DNA of 64,000 nt, from assembly GCF_029961765.1 (NCBI RefSeq), contig NZ_CP124681.1, forward strand, positions 1-64,000. The letters are read 5' to 3'. The notes beneath the pieces are model-generated. The model saw nothing but the letters and a program-made list of their open reading frames with translations, searched no databases and had not been told where the DNA came from. The DNA is from Nocardioides sp. QY071. Its GTDB lineage: Bacteria > Actinomycetota > Actinomycetes > Propionibacteriales > Nocardioidaceae. This document shows positions 1-12,151 of the stretch, in pieces; within the stretch, counting starts at the first letter, position 1, and every line of letters starts with the position of its first letter. Both the position numbers and the translations under genes were made by a program.

Positions 1-118
1 TTCGGCATTGTCAGCCTGATGATGCAAGAGTTCACAACCTGTGGACAAACCTGTGGAGCCAGTCTCGACCAGGACACGATCCGACTCCACGGACGACAGA
101 CGAACGAGAGGGAGTGGC
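1..118 (+). promoter_or_regulatory. dnaA upstream region with DnaA boxes
   Basis: TGTGGACAA at 40-48 is the exact reverse complement of TTGTCCACA, the DnaA box usual in actinobacteria. TGTGGAGCC at 52-60 is a weaker 7/9 match to the same motif. These sit just before the dnaA start at 119 and suggest DnaA autoregulation or the left part of the origin. The gene expected upstream (rpmH) lies outside the window. No clear -35/-10 pair could be fixed. Confidence 0.7.
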
Positions 119-1726
119 GTGACCGGCAACCCGGATCAGCCCCAGGACGAGACCACCAGCCCCGCCCCGGACATCCCTCCCGTCGATCCCGCGACGGCAC
201 GTCTGGTCCAGGAGTGGACGACGGTGGTCGGCGAGCTGCAGACCCACCAGCGTGCGTGGCTGCAGGCCAGCCGCCCGGTGACCCTGCACGGCACCACCGC
301 GATCGTCGCCGTCCCCGACGACTTCACCCGCAAGCGCCTCGAGGGTCGCCTGCGCGGCGAGCTCGAGGACGCGCTGACCGAGCGCTTCGGCCACGACGTC
401 CAGCTCGCGGTCACCGTCGACAGCTCGCTGCGCCGCGAGCTCGGGCAGGAGCCGGCCACCCCCTCGCCGTACGACGACGGCCCGTCCTACGGCGAGCCGA
501 CCACCTACGAGTCCTTCGACTCCGCGCCTGCGTACGAGCGCCCGCGCGAGGACGTCCCGCCGGCCGAGCCGCGAGATCGACTTGGCGCCATGTCGACAAG
601 TGGATCTGTCGATATGTCGACAAATGGACCCGCGCCCGACCTCGGCGGCATGCCGGCACCGAGCATGGCGCCCGCGACACCGAGCGGCGAGTCGCGCCTC
701 AACCCCAAGTACACCTTCGAGACCTTCGTCATCGGCTCGTCCAACCGGTTCCCCCACGCGGCCGCGGTCGCGGTCAGCGAGGCGCCGGGCCGTAGCTACA
801 ACCCGCTGCTGGTCTACGGCGAGTCCGGTCTCGGCAAGACCCACCTGCTCCACGCGATCGGCCACTACGTCCGCACCATCTACGCCGGCTCCAAGGTGCG
901 CTACGTCTCCAGCGAGGAGTTCACCAACGAGTTCATCAACGCGATCCGCGACGACCGGCAGGACCGGTTCAAGCGGAAGTACCGCGACATCGACGTGCTG
1001 CTGATCGACGACATCCAGTTCCTGGAGGGCAAGACCCAGACCCAGGAGGAGTTCTTCCACACCTTCAACACGCTCCACAACGCCAACAAGCAGATCGTGC
1101 TGACCTCCGACCGCCCGCCCAAGCGGCTCGAGGCGCTCGAGGACCGGCTGCGCAACCGGTTCGAGTGGGGCCTGATCACCGACGTGCAGCCGCCGGACCT
1201 CGAGACCCGGATCGCGATCCTGCGCAAGAAGGCAGCGATGGACCGCCTCACGGCGCCCTCCGACGTGCTCGAGTTCATCGCCTCGAAGATCCAGACCAAC
1301 ATCCGTGAGCTCGAGGGCGCCCTGATCCGGGTCACGGCGTTCGCCAACCTCAACCGCCAAGACGTCGACATGACGCTGGCCGAGATCGTGCTCAAGGACC
1401 TGATCCCCGAGGGCGGCGAGCCCGAGATCACCGCCTCGCTCATCATCGCGCAGACCGCGGCGTACTTCGGGCTCTCCATCGACGAGCTCACCGGTCCCAG
1501 CCGCGGTCGCCACCTGGTGATGGCCCGGCAGATCGCGATGTACCTGTGCCGTGAGCTCACCGGCCTGTCGCTGCCCAAGATCGGCGCCCAGTTCGGCAAC
1601 CGCGACCACACGACGGTGATGTACGCCGAGCGGAAGATCAACCAGCTCCTCGGTGAGCGCCGGGCCGTCTTCAACCAGGTCAGCGAGCTGACCAACCGGG
1701 TGAAGATGCAGGCCCGCCAGGGCTGA
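119..1726 (+). CDS. dnaA: Chromosomal replication initiator DnaA
   Basis: DnaA binds DnaA boxes at oriC, melts the origin with ATP and recruits the replicative helicase. The protein of 535 residues has domain I (about 1-90), a long low-complexity domain II linker, an AAA+ domain III with Walker [10 protein letters not shown] (K240) and Walker [10 protein letters not shown], and domain IV with the DnaA signature ending in RDHTT near residue 495. The GTG at 119 follows a purine-rich GAGAGGGAG. An upstream in-frame GTG at 41 would put the start inside a DnaA box, so I reject it. Oddity: the linker contains an AT-richer direct repeat at 590-628. Confidence 0.98.
   Translation: MTGNPDQPQDETTSPAPDIPPVDPATARLVQEWTTVVGELQTHQRAWLQASRPVTLHGTTAIVAVPDDFTRKRLEGRLRGELEDALTERFGHDVQLAVTVDSSLRRELGQEPATPSPYDDGPSYGEPTTYESFDSAPAYERPREDVPPAEPRDRLGAMSTSGSVDMSTNGPAPDLGGMPAPSMAPATPSGESRLNPKYTFETFVIGSSNRFPHAAAVAVSEAPGRSYNPLLVYGESGLGKTHLLHAIGHYVRTIYAGSKVRYVSSEEFTNEFINAIRDDRQDRFKRKYRDIDVLLIDDIQFLEGKTQTQEEFFHTFNTLHNANKQIVLTSDRPPKRLEALEDRLRNRFEWGLITDVQPPDLETRIAILRKKAAMDRLTAPSDVLEFIASKIQTNIRELEGALIRVTAFANLNRQDVDMTLAEIVLKDLIPEGGEPEITASLIIAQTAAYFGLSIDELTGPSRGRHLVMARQIAMYLCRELTGLSLPKIGAQFGNRDHTTVMYAERKINQLLGERRAVFNQVSELTNRVKMQARQG
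590..628 (+). repeat. Direct repeat inside the dnaA linker
   Basis: Two 15-bp units, ATGTCGACAAGTGGA (590-604) and ATGTCGACAAATGGA (614-628), differ at one base and are 24 bp apart. They are less GC-rich than their surroundings and encode [13 protein letters not shown] in domain II of DnaA. Each contains TGTCGACAA, which is an 8/9 match to the reverse complement of the DnaA box TTGTCCACA. Confidence 0.8.
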
Positions 1727-1750
1727 GGGCGAGACCGGCTGACAAAACTG

Positions 1751-1784
1751 GTGCTTGGACGATGAAGTTTCCTCGTCCAAGCAC
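1751..1784. repeat. Perfect 12-bp stem hairpin after dnaA
   Basis: GTGCTTGGACGA (1751-1762) and TCGTCCAAGCAC (1773-1784) are perfect inverted copies around a 10-nt loop, 24 bases after the dnaA stop. No T-run follows, so it may act as a dnaA terminator or as part of origin structure. Confidence 0.75.
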
Positions 1785-1812
1785 GAGTTTCACCGGCCGG
1801 CCGGTGAAACTC
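1785..1812. repeat. 28-bp perfect palindrome in oriC
   Basis: The 28 bases read the same on both strands: arms GAGTTTCACCGGCC and GGCCGGTGAAACTC. The palindrome abuts the hairpin at 1751-1784. It contains GTTTCAC (1787-1793) and GTGAAAC (1804-1810), the two half-sites of the ParB-binding parS site, but separated by 10 bp instead of being joined. Confidence 0.85.
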
Positions 1813-2162
1813 CCTGTGGAGAAGACCCGCGGAATTGTGAGAACTACACGGGGAGGATTCCGTGGAGGCACCTACGCGGGACTCCACAACGGGCCCCTGT
1901 TGCACATCGCTTCTTGTGATTCCCGACTTCGTCCACAGCCGTCATCCACCGGACATCTGGCCGCTCACCTGCGGAAACGTGGGTTCTCCACAGTTTCCAC
2001 CACCGCTATGACCACTCCGTGACTACATGCGGACCTCGATCGCCGGAACTCCTCCGGACCTCCGATCTGTGGATCAATGCCTGATCGTTCCCTCGCCGTC
2101 CCGACCTCAGGGACGACGTGGCAGGATGCAACTCCCACCCACCACGTGAGAGGTACGACGAC

Positions 2163-3308
2163 GTGAAGTTCCGTGTCGACCGCGACGTCCTCGCCGACGC
2201 CGTCGCCTGGGCTGCGCGCAGCCTGCCCGTCCGGCCCAGCGCGCCCGTGCTCGCGGGACTCCTCATCGAGGCGGGCAACGACGGCCTGGTGCTCTCGACC
2301 TTCGACTACGAGACCTCCGCACGTGCGACGCTGGCCGCCGAGGTGAGCGACGAGGGCAAGGCGTTGGTCAGCGGCCGCCTGCTCGCCGACATCTGCCGCA
2401 GCCTGCCCAACAAGCCCGTCGACCTGGTGCTCGACGGCGCCCGGGTCTCGCTGACCTGCGGTTCATCGCGGTTCTCCCTGCAGACGCTGCCGGTCGAGGA
2501 CTACCCGACGATCCCGGACATGCCGGCCGCGACCGGCACCGTCTCCAGCGACGCCTTCGCCCACGCGGTCGCCCAGGCGGTCACCGCCGCCGGCCGCGAC
2601 GACATGCTGCCCGTCCTCACCGGTGTCCGCCTCGAGATCGAGGGGTCCACGATCGCGCTCCTCGCGACCGACCGGTTCCGCCTCTCGCAGCGCGAGCTCG
2701 CGTGGAACCCCGGCACTCCCGACGCGACGCTCGCCGCGCTCGTGCCGGCGAAGGTGCTCGGCGACACCGCCAAGTCGCTGACCGCCGGTCCCGAGGTGAC
2801 CATCGCGCTGTCCGCGTCCGGCTCGGGCGACGGCATCATCGGCTTCGAGGGCACCGGCCCCGGCGGCGTACGACGCACCACCACGCGCCTGCTCGACGGC
2901 GAGTTCCCCAAGGTCCGCAGCCTGTTCCCCAACGAGAAGCTGACCGTGGCGAAGATCGACCGCCAGGAGCTGATCGAGTCGGTCAAGCGCGTCTCGCTCG
3001 TCGCCGACCGCAACACCGCGGTCCAGCTGAGCTTCCGCGACGGGTCGCTGGTCCTCGACGCCGGCTCCGGCGACGACGCCCAGGCCTCGGAGTCGGTCTC
3101 CGCGGAGATCGAGGGCGACGACCTGGTCACCGGCTTCAACCCGACCTTCCTGCTCGACGGCCTCGGCGCGATCGACCAGGCCGTCGTCGAGCTCGCCTTC
3201 ACCCAGCCGTCGAAGCCGGTCGTCATCAGCGGCACCGGCGACGAGAGCGACGCGGAGGACGGCGGGTCGTTCCGCTACCTGCTGATGCCGCGCCGCCTGC
3301 TCAGCTGA
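2163..3308 (+). CDS. dnaN: DNA polymerase III beta subunit (sliding clamp)
   Basis: The clamp encircles DNA and tethers polymerase III and other replication proteins. The 381-residue product has the family's normal length and the typical start VKFRVDRD. Its three clamp repeats end in the conserved C-terminus YLLMPRRLLS. I chose the GTG at 2163 because GAGAGG lies 9 nt upstream (2148-2153) and the protein then begins like other actinobacterial clamps. An in-frame ATG at 2118 would add 15 unrelated residues. It lies directly downstream of oriC, as in most bacteria. Confidence 0.97.
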   Translation: MKFRVDRDVLADAVAWAARSLPVRPSAPVLAGLLIEAGNDGLVLSTFDYETSARATLAAEVSDEGKALVSGRLLADICRSLPNKPVDLVLDGARVSLTCGSSRFSLQTLPVEDYPTIPDMPAATGTVSSDAFAHAVAQAVTAAGRDDMLPVLTGVRLEIEGSTIALLATDRFRLSQRELAWNPGTPDATLAALVPAKVLGDTAKSLTAGPEVTIALSASGSGDGIIGFEGTGPGGVRRTTTRLLDGEFPKVRSLFPNEKLTVAKIDRQELIESVKRVSLVADRNTAVQLSFRDGSLVLDAGSGDDAQASESVSAEIEGDDLVTGFNPTFLLDGLGAIDQAVVELAFTQPSKPVVISGTGDESDAEDGGSFRYLLMPRRLLS

Positions 3309-3346
3309 CCGACCACGCCGCACCGCCAACCGGAGGGAGAACCGCT

Positions 3347-4255
3347 GTGCACATCGGACTCGTCGGACTCGGAAAGATGGGCGGCAACATGCGCACCCGG
3401 TTGCGCGACGCCGGCCACACGGTGGTCGGCTACGACCGCAACCCGGACCTGGCCGATGTCGAGAGCCTGGCCGCGATGGTCGAGGCACTGCCCACCCCCA
3501 AGGTGGTCTGGGTGATGGTGCCGGCCGGCGACCCGACCCGCTCCACGATCGCCGAGCTCAAGGAGCTGCTCGGCGAGGGCGACCTGGTCGTCGACGGCGG
3601 CAACTCCAAGTACACCGACGACGCGATCAACGCCGCCTCGCTGGCCGAGAAGGGCATCGGCTTCGTCGACTGCGGCGTCTCCGGCGGCGTCTGGGGCCTC
3701 GAGAACGGCTACGCCCTCATGTACGGCGGTGCCGCCTCCGACATCGAGAAGGTCCAGCCGGCCTTCGACGCGCTCAAGCCCGAGGAGGGCGGAGCGGTCC
3801 ACGCCGGCCCGACGCCGGGCGCCGGGCACTTCGCCAAGATGGTCCACAACGGCATCGAGTACGCCATGATGCAGGCCTACGCCGAGGGCTGGGAGCTGCT
3901 CGAGAAGGTCGACATCGTCGAGAACGTGCCCGCGATCTTCGAGTCGTGGCGCCACGGCACCGTGATCCGGTCCTGGCTGCTCGACCTGCTGACCGAGGCC
4001 ATCGAGGACGACGAGCACCTCGACCAGCTGCGCGGGTACGCCGACGACTCGGGTGAGGGCCGCTGGACGGTCCAGGCGGCGATCGACAACGCGGTGCCGA
4101 TGCACGTGATCGCCTCGTCGCTGTTCGCACGGTTCACCTCGCGCCAGGAGGACAGCCCGGCGATGAAGGCGATCGCGGCGATGCGCAACCAGTTCGGCGG
4201 GCACGCCGTGCACACCGAGCCGCCGCCGGGCGGCGAGGCCAACCCGACGTCCTGA
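3347..4255 (+). CDS. gnd: 6-phosphogluconate dehydrogenase, decarboxylating (short form)
   Basis: This cytoplasmic enzyme of the oxidative pentose phosphate pathway converts 6-phosphogluconate to ribulose 5-phosphate, CO2 and reduced cofactor. The 302-residue product has the N-terminal Rossmann motif GLVGLGKMGGNM, the substrate motif VDGGNSKY and the signature of the family, GVSGGVWGLENGYALM. It is of the short type (about 300 residues), which in characterised cases is often NAD-preferring; the cofactor here is inference. GTG 3347 follows CGGAGGGA. A gnd gene between dnaN and recF is also seen in some mycobacteria. Confidence 0.95.
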   Translation: MHIGLVGLGKMGGNMRTRLRDAGHTVVGYDRNPDLADVESLAAMVEALPTPKVVWVMVPAGDPTRSTIAELKELLGEGDLVVDGGNSKYTDDAINAASLAEKGIGFVDCGVSGGVWGLENGYALMYGGAASDIEKVQPAFDALKPEEGGAVHAGPTPGAGHFAKMVHNGIEYAMMQAYAEGWELLEKVDIVENVPAIFESWRHGTVIRSWLLDLLTEAIEDDEHLDQLRGYADDSGEGRWTVQAAIDNAVPMHVIASSLFARFTSRQEDSPAMKAIAAMRNQFGGHAVHTEPPPGGEANPTS

Positions 4256-4274
4256 GGGCTGCTCGGGCTACGTC

Positions 4275-4329
4275 GCAACTACCGAATTCGTCGTCGCGCG
4301 GGGTGATTCGCGACAAATTCGGTAGTTGC
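4275..4329. terminator. Nested inverted repeat between convergent genes
   Basis: GCAACTACCGAATT (4275-4288) pairs perfectly with AATTCGGTAGTTGC (4316-4329). Inside, GTCGCG (4293-4298) pairs with CGCGAC (4309-4314). It lies between the convergent 3' ends of gnd and the DUF2752 gene and could end transcription in both directions. There is no T-tract, so a repeat-element origin is also possible. Confidence 0.7.
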
Positions 4330-4340
4330 GCCGAGAAGGG

Positions 4341-4751
4341 TCAGAGCGCGAGGACCAGCCGGACGAGCGCGAAGCCGAGCCAGGCGGCCAGCACCACCAG
4401 CGAGACGGGGTGCTTGACCAGCCGGTCGAGCGAGGGGGCCGGCGTCCGTCGTAGCCGTGCGCGGAGCACCGCGACGGCCAGCCCGAGCACGACCAGGGCG
4501 AGCAGCGGCCCGAACGGGTGGGCGTGTAGCGAGTCCTGCCACCAGCCGTGGGCGAGATAGGTCCACGAGCGGGTCAGCCCGCAGCCGGGGCAGGGCAGTC
4601 CGGTGACCCGGCGGAACGGGCAGATGACCGGCCCGTCCTCGATGTGGTCGGGCGAGAGCAGTGCGCTCACGCCCAGCGCGACGACGCCGGCGGCCGCGAC
4701 GAGCTCGGAGCTCGCGAGCCGCCGGGTCGCCGGCGCGTGGGTGGTCGCCAT
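4341..4751 (-). CDS. DUF2752 small membrane protein
   Basis: A 136-residue membrane protein with about three transmembrane segments. The motif CPFRRVTGLPCPGCGLTRS near residues 44-62 is the cysteine signature of the DUF2752 family, whose function is unknown. The ATG start overlaps the stop of the upstream TM2-domain gene by one base, so the two are almost certainly translated together. Family assignment rests on the cysteine motif and size. Confidence 0.85.
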   Translation of the reverse strand: MATTHAPATRRLASSELVAAAGVVALGVSALLSPDHIEDGPVICPFRRVTGLPCPGCGLTRSWTYLAHGWWQDSLHAHPFGPLLALVVLGLAVAVLRARLRRTPAPSLDRLVKHPVSLVVLAAWLGFALVRLVLAL

Positions 4752-5236
4752 CAGCGCAGGGGACGGCCCTGGGCGTCGGGGACCTTGCGCAGCGTGACCA
4801 GGATGGCGTCGATCAGCGACCAGATGCCGAGGCCGCCGCAGGTCAGCAGCTTGGCGACACCCAGGCCGGTGTAGCCCAGGTAGAACCGGTCGATGCCGAG
4901 GCCGCCCAGGAGCCAGGTGAAGATCAGCGTCATCACCCACTCCTTGTCGGAGAACAGCCCGGGCACGTCCTTGGCGAGGACGTACTGCTGGCTGTCGGCG
5001 GTGCGCACCGCGGTGTCCGCCTTGAGCTGGCCGGCGACCGCCATCTGGGCGAGCTGCCCGAACTCGATCGGGCCCTGCTCCTGGCCGAGGTAGTTGATGA
5101 AGAACGGGCCGTTCATCGGGGCGCCGTACGCCGGCTGGCCGCCGGGCGCGCCGTAGCCGTAGGCCGGGGGCTGCTGCGGCGGCTGCTGACCGTAGGGGTC
5201 GGGAGCGCCGTAGGGAGGGTTGGGTGGTTGCGTCAT
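4751..5236 (-). CDS. TM2 domain protein with GYF_2-like domain
   Basis: A 161-residue protein. A proline-, glycine- and tyrosine-rich N-terminus (about 1-45) is followed by a GYF_2-like segment (about 46-100, with [11 protein letters not shown]) and a C-terminal TM2 domain of two helices with the motif [19 protein letters not shown]2 proteins are of unclear role in bacteria. The promoter looks leaderless: TAGGCT lies 7 nt before the ATG on the minus strand. It heads a two-gene operon with the DUF2752 gene and is divergent from recF. Confidence 0.85.
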   Translation of the reverse strand: MTQPPNPPYGAPDPYGQQPPQQPPAYGYGAPGGQPAYGAPMNGPFFINYLGQEQGPIEFGQLAQMAVAGQLKADTAVRTADSQQYVLAKDVPGLFSDKEWVMTLIFTWLLGGLGIDRFYLGYTGLGVAKLLTCGGLGIWSLIDAILVTLRKVPDAQGRPLR

Positions 5237-5333
5237 GCGGGTCAGCCTAGGGTTTTGCGACGCCGCCGAAACCCCCTTCGGCGCCACGTTCGGGGGAGAA
5301 TCGTCACGTGAGGGGCCCGAGGGAGGTGGAGGC

Positions 5334-6455
5334 ATGCATGTCGCACGGCTGAGCCTGCACGACTTCCGGTCCTACGCCGACGTCGACGTCGAGCTCGAAC
5401 CGGGTGTCACGGCGTTCGTCGGGCGCAACGGCCAGGGCAAGACCAACCTGGTCGAGGCGGTCGACTACCTCTCTCGCCTGTCCTCGCACCGGGTCGCCAC
5501 CGACGCCCCGCTGATCCGCGCCGGCGCCGGGCAGGCGATCATCCGCGCGGCCGTGGTCCGCGAAGGACGCACCGCGGTGCTCGAGGTCGAGCTCAACCCC
5601 GGCAAGGCCAACCGGGCGCGGATCAACCGCTCGCCGCTGCCGCGGGTGCGCGAGCTGGCCGGCATCGTGCGCACCGTCGTGTTCAGCCCCGAGGACCTCG
5701 CGCTGGTCAAGGGCGACCCGGGCGGCCGGCGCCGCTTCCTCGACGACCTGCTCGTGCTCCGCACGCCGCGCTACGCCGGCCTGATCGCCGACCACGAGCG
5801 CGTCCTCAAGCAGCGCAACACCCTGCTCAAGACCCTGTACGCCGCCCGCGGCTCGGCTCGCGACGCCGCGCTGGCGACGCTGGCGGTCTGGGACGACCAC
5901 CTGGTCGCGACCGGCACCGAGCTGCTCGCGGCGCGGCTCGCGCTGAGCGCCGACCTGGCGCCGTACGTCGGGAAGGCCTACGAGGCCGTCGCCCGCGGCG
6001 CGTCGCGCGACGACGCCCGGATCGCCTACGAGCCGACCGTGCCCGAGCCGACCCAGGACGCGTTCCGCGCCGAGCTCGCCCGGCGTCAGGCCGACGAGAT
6101 CGGCCGCGGCGTGACCCTGGTCGGGCCGCACCGCGACGACCTGCTGCTCACCCTCGGCCCGGGCGACGAGCAGCGGCTGCCCGTGCGCGGCTACGCCAGT
6201 CACGGGGAGTCGTGGTCGTTCGCGCTGGCGCTGCGGCTGGCGTCGTACGACCTGCTGCGGGCCGACGGCGACGACCCGATCCTCATCCTCGACGACGTCT
6301 TCGCCGAGCTCGACGCCGAGCGCCGGGTGCAGCTGGCCGGGCTGGTGGCGGGCGCCGAGCAGGTCCTGGTCACCGCGGCGGTGCCGGCCGACGTACCGGA
6401 GGAGCTGGCGGGGGCGTCCTTCCACGTCGCGGCGGGGGAGGTGACCCGTGGCTGA
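5334..6455 (+). CDS. recF: DNA replication and repair protein RecF
   Basis: RecF loads RecA at single-strand gaps in recombinational repair and replication restart. The 373-residue protein has Walker [10 protein letters not shown] at residues 30-38, the ABC-type signature [15 protein letters not shown] and Walker [13 protein letters not shown] near the C-terminus. The ATG at 5334 is preceded by GGGAGGTGGAGG, an excellent ribosome binding site; in-frame upstream codons give no family sequence. The downstream gene overlaps its 3' end by 8 bp. Confidence 0.97.
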   Translation: MHVARLSLHDFRSYADVDVELEPGVTAFVGRNGQGKTNLVEAVDYLSRLSSHRVATDAPLIRAGAGQAIIRAAVVREGRTAVLEVELNPGKANRARINRSPLPRVRELAGIVRTVVFSPEDLALVKGDPGGRRRFLDDLLVLRTPRYAGLIADHERVLKQRNTLLKTLYAARGSARDAALATLAVWDDHLVATGTELLAARLALSADLAPYVGKAYEAVARGASRDDARIAYEPTVPEPTQDAFRAELARRQADEIGRGVTLVGPHRDDLLLTLGPGDEQRLPVRGYASHGESWSFALALRLASYDLLRADGDDPILILDDVFAELDAERRVQLAGLVAGAEQVLVTAAVPADVPEELAGASFHVAAGEVTRG

Positions 6456-7008
6456 CGAGCCGGAGGAGGAGCTGCCGGAGGAGCACCGCCCCGACGGGCT
6501 CGATCTGGCCCGGGCCCAGATGCTCGGCACCGCCGGGTCCAGTACGACGCCCGCGCGCCGGCTGCCGCGGGTCAACCCCGGCAAGGGTGGCGGCTTCCGC
6601 CGGCGCGGCAACCGCAACGAGCCGCAGCTCAGCAGCGCCCACCCCGACGGCCGCGACCCGCAGGGCCTGGGCAGCGAGGTGGACCGGCTCATCGACGGCC
6701 GCGGCTGGGGCCTGGACCTGCAGGTGCGCGGCGTCTTCGCCCGTTGGGCCGAGATCGTCGGCCCGGAGATCGGCGCCCACAGCACGCCCGAGTCGCTCAC
6801 CGACGGCACCCTCGTGGTCCGCACCGACTCGACCGCCTGGGCCACCCAGCTCAAGCTGCTCGCGGCCACCGTCGTCCGGCGCCTCAACGAGGAGCTGGGC
6901 GCGGGCACGGTCACCGTCGTCGAGGTGCTCGGGCCGCACGCGCCGAGCTGGAAGCACGGCCGCCGCAAGGCCCCCGGCAGCCGCGGCCCGCGCGACACCT
7001 ACGGCTGA
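6448..7008 (+). CDS. DciA-like DUF721 protein
   Basis: A 186-residue protein with a basic, disordered N-terminal half and a C-terminal DUF721 domain (about 75-165, including [20 protein letters not shown]). DUF721 proteins include DciA, the helicase loader or operator of bacteria that lack DnaC or DnaI. Its place between recF and gyrB is the usual actinobacterial one. It starts at a GTG inside recF, so translation is coupled. A role in loading DnaB here is inferred from family and context. Confidence 0.88.
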   Translation: MADEPEEELPEEHRPDGLDLARAQMLGTAGSSTTPARRLPRVNPGKGGGFRRRGNRNEPQLSSAHPDGRDPQGLGSEVDRLIDGRGWGLDLQVRGVFARWAEIVGPEIGAHSTPESLTDGTLVVRTDSTAWATQLKLLAATVVRRLNEELGAGTVTVVEVLGPHAPSWKHGRRKAPGSRGPRDTYG

Positions 7009-7152
7009 TCGGGAGCCCGGGCGTCGTACCGGGGCTCAGTGACACCCCCGTTCGGCGCTCCGAGACCCGTTTCTGGGCCGTCTGCGGCCACATTTCACCC
7101 GCCGTTGTCCCCTGACGGCGCCGCCACGCGTGTCCTGAGGCCCTCAGAAGGC

Positions 7153-7158
7153 TAGAAT
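7153..7158 (+). promoter_or_regulatory. Possible gyrB-gyrA promoter -10 element
   Basis: TAGAAT at 7153-7158 lies in the 259-bp gap before gyrB and resembles an actinobacterial -10 element. The -35 region about 17 bp upstream is weak. Transcription would start near 7165, giving a leader of about 100 nt. The gap also contains the small palindrome CGACAAATGTCG (7215-7226). Confidence 0.4.
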
Positions 7159-7267
7159 GGGTTATCGGCCGGGAACGCGTCTCGGGACGCCTGACTCGGC
7201 CTTCGCCATGCCTTCGACAAATGTCGGCCCGGCGTGCCCCGTACGACCAAAGTGAATGAGGTCCCGC

Positions 7268-9379
7268 GTGTCCACTGACGACCAGTCCCCCGAGGTCGAG
7301 CCCCAGGTCCCCGCGACGTCGGGCGACTACGACGCCTCGGCGATCCAGGTCCTCGAGGGCCTCGAGGCGGTCCGCAAGCGTCCCGGCATGTACATCGGCT
7401 CCACCGGTGAGCGCGGTCTGCACCACCTGATCTGGGAGATCGTCGACAACGCGGTGGACGAGGCGCTCGCCGGCTACTGCGACACGATCAAGGTCACGCT
7501 CAACCCCGACGGCTCGGTCAGCGTCTCCGACAACGGTCGCGGCATCCCGACCGACACCGCGCCGGGCCAGGAGGTGCCGGCCGCGACCCTGGCCCTCACC
7601 GTCCTGCACGCCGGCGGAAAGTTCGGCGGCGGTGGCTACAAGGTCTCCGGTGGCCTCCACGGTGTCGGCTCCTCGGTCGTCAACGCGCTCTCCACGAGCC
7701 TGCGCCTGGAGATCAAGAACCGCGGCTACCTGTGGGAGCAGGACTTCTCGCTCGGCGTCCCCGACTTCGACCTGCGCCAGGTCCGACCGCTCGAGGACGG
7801 CGAGCGCACCGGTACGACGGTGACCTGGTCCGCCTCGTCGGAGATCTTCGAGACCACCGACTACAACCTCGAGACGATCTCGACCCGGTTCCGCGAGATG
7901 GCCTTCCTCAACAAGGGCCTGCGGATCGAGCTGCGCGACGCCCGCCCCAAGGCCGAGGAGCTCGCCGACGCGGTCGAGGACGGCGCTGTGTCCGATGGCG
8001 ACGCCGCCGCGACCGCCACTGCAACATCTGGCGCGGTGCACGCGGTCGACGTCGACGGGCACAAGGCGCTCGAGCAGGTCTTCCAGTACGAGCGCGGCCT
8101 GGCCGACTACGTCGACTTCCTCAACCGCAACAAGACCACCGTCAGCTCGATCATCGCGGCCGAGGCCGACACGGGCGACGACGTCCCCAACCCGATGAGC
8201 CTCGAGCTCGCCATGCAGTGGCAGGTGTCGTCCTACAACGAGTCGGTCCACACCTTCGCCAACACGATCAACACCCCCGAGGGCGGCACCCACGAGGAGG
8301 GCTTCCGCGCCGCGCTCACCTCACTGATCAACCGGTGGGGCGAGGAGTGGGGCCTGATCAAGAAGAAGGAGGACCGGCTCACCGGCGACGACATCCGCGA
8401 GGGTCTCACCGCGATCATCAGCCTGAAGATCTCCAACCCGCAGTTCGAGGGCCAGACCAAGGCCAAGCTCGGCAACACCGAGGCCAAGGGCTTCGTCCAG
8501 TCGGTCGTCAACGACCAGCTCGGCGCGTGGCTGGAGCAGAACCCCAACGAGGGCAAGGAAGTCATCCGCAAGGCGCAGGCGGCCGCGACCGCCCGGATCG
8601 CGGCCCGCAAGGCCCGCGACCTGGCCCGCAACCGCAAGGGCCTCCTCGGCGGCGGCGGTCTGCCCGGCAAGCTGCGCGACTGCAGCTCGCGCAACCCGGA
8701 GGAGTGCGAGGTCTTCATCGTCGAGGGCGACTCGGCGGGCGGCTCGGCGGTCATGGGCCGCGAGAACCGGATCCAGGCGATCCTCCCGATCCGCGGAAAG
8801 ATCCTCAACGTCGAGAAGGCGCGCATCGACAAGGTGCTGGCCAACCAGGAGGTCCAGGCGATCATCTCGGCGCTCGGCACGGGCGTCCACGAGGAGTTCG
8901 ACCTCGACAAGCTGCGCTACCACAAGATCGTGCTGATGGCCGACGCCGACGTCGACGGTCACCACATCAACACCCTGCTGCTCACCCTGCTGTTCCGGTT
9001 CATGCGTCCGCTCATCGACGCCGGCCACGTCTACCTCGCCCAGCCGCCGCTGTACCGGATCAAGTGGAACAAGCCCCACGAGCACGAGTTCGTCTACTCC
9101 GACGCCGAGCGCGACGCGGTCATGCGCGACGGCCTCGAGCAGGGCAAGAAGCTCCCCAAGGACGCGCCGATCCAGCGCTACAAGGGTCTCGGCGAGATGA
9201 ACGCCGACGAGCTGTGGGAGACCACGCTCGACCCCGACCAGCGGGTGCTGCTGCAGGTCACCCTGGAGGACGCCGCGCAGGCCGACGAGATCTTCTCGAT
9301 CCTGATGGGCGAGGACGTCGAGCAGCGCCGCTCCTTCATCCAGCGCAACGCCAAGGACGTCCGATTCCTCGATATCTAG
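7268..9379 (+). CDS. gyrB: DNA gyrase subunit B
   Basis: GyrB is the ATPase and TOPRIM half of gyrase, which introduces negative supercoils. The product of about 703 residues has the GHKL ATPase motifs [18 protein letters not shown] and [13 protein letters not shown], the TOPRIM motifs EGDSAGGSA and DADVDGHH, and the C-terminal [10 protein letters not shown]. An acidic, alanine-rich insert (around [17 protein letters not shown]) sits in the transducer region. I prefer GTG 7268, with TGAGG six bases upstream, to the in-frame ATG at 7256, which would overlap that ribosome binding site. Confidence 0.97.
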   Translation: MSTDDQSPEVEPQVPATSGDYDASAIQVLEGLEAVRKRPGMYIGSTGERGLHHLIWEIVDNAVDEALAGYCDTIKVTLNPDGSVSVSDNGRGIPTDTAPGQEVPAATLALTVLHAGGKFGGGGYKVSGGLHGVGSSVVNALSTSLRLEIKNRGYLWEQDFSLGVPDFDLRQVRPLEDGERTGTTVTWSASSEIFETTDYNLETISTRFREMAFLNKGLRIELRDARPKAEELADAVEDGAVSDGDAAATATATSGAVHAVDVDGHKALEQVFQYERGLADYVDFLNRNKTTVSSIIAAEADTGDDVPNPMSLELAMQWQVSSYNESVHTFANTINTPEGGTHEEGFRAALTSLINRWGEEWGLIKKKEDRLTGDDIREGLTAIISLKISNPQFEGQTKAKLGNTEAKGFVQSVVNDQLGAWLEQNPNEGKEVIRKAQAAATARIAARKARDLARNRKGLLGGGGLPGKLRDCSSRNPEECEVFIVEGDSAGGSAVMGRENRIQAILPIRGKILNVEKARIDKVLANQEVQAIISALGTGVHEEFDLDKLRYHKIVLMADADVDGHHINTLLLTLLFRFMRPLIDAGHVYLAQPPLYRIKWNKPHEHEFVYSDAERDAVMRDGLEQGKKLPKDAPIQRYKGLGEMNADELWETTLDPDQRVLLQVTLEDAAQADEIFSILMGEDVEQRRSFIQRNAKDVRFLDI

Positions 9380-9385
9380 TCGGTG

Positions 9386-9418
9386 GTCGAGGAGGTCGCG
9401 CAGCGACCGTCTCGAGAC
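9386..9418. repeat. REP-like intergenic repeat, copy 1
   Basis: A 33-bp unit after gyrB with the core GGTCGC-GCA-GCGACC (9394-9408), a 6-bp stem with a 3-nt loop, flanked by GAG and CTC. A copy with one mismatch in 33 bases lies at 12671-12703 after the DUF3566 gene. Two near-identical non-coding copies in gaps a few kilobases apart suggest a dispersed repeat. Confidence 0.75.
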
Positions 9419-9487
9419 CTCTGGCCATGTATCCGGATCTCTACCGATCTTCCTAGACAGACGTAGAACAACTCAGAGAGAGCAATC

Positions 9488-12150
<2,663 letters not shown>

Positions 12151-12151
<1 letters not shown>

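Larger units (their letters stand above)
1727..2162. other. oriC: oriC, chromosomal replication origin
   Basis: This 436-bp non-coding gap between dnaA and dnaN holds scattered DnaA-box-like 9-mers: TGTGGAGAA (1815-1823), TCGTCCACA (1929-1937), TCATCCACC (1942-1950, weak), TTCTCCACA (1984-1992) and TGTGGATCA (2068-2076). All are 7/9 or 8/9 matches to TTGTCCACA or TTATCCACA on one strand or the other. Position and boxes fit the actinobacterial origin. The left part also carries two adjacent inverted repeats, listed separately. I saw no obvious long AT-rich unwinding tract. Confidence 0.88.

Noticed and set aside
41..118. Upstream start for dnaA at GTG 41
   Set aside because: It lies in a perfect DnaA box and would add 26 residues with no similarity to DnaA domain I; the GTG at 119 has a purine-rich ribosome binding site.
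32..1780. Long open frame opposite dnaA
   Set aside because: It mirrors dnaA codon by codon, has low-complexity, valine- and leucine-rich sequence and no family motif. High GC content creates such frames opposite real genes.
1785..1812. Canonical parS site
   Set aside because: The half-sites match, but the 10-bp insert breaks the 16-bp consensus.
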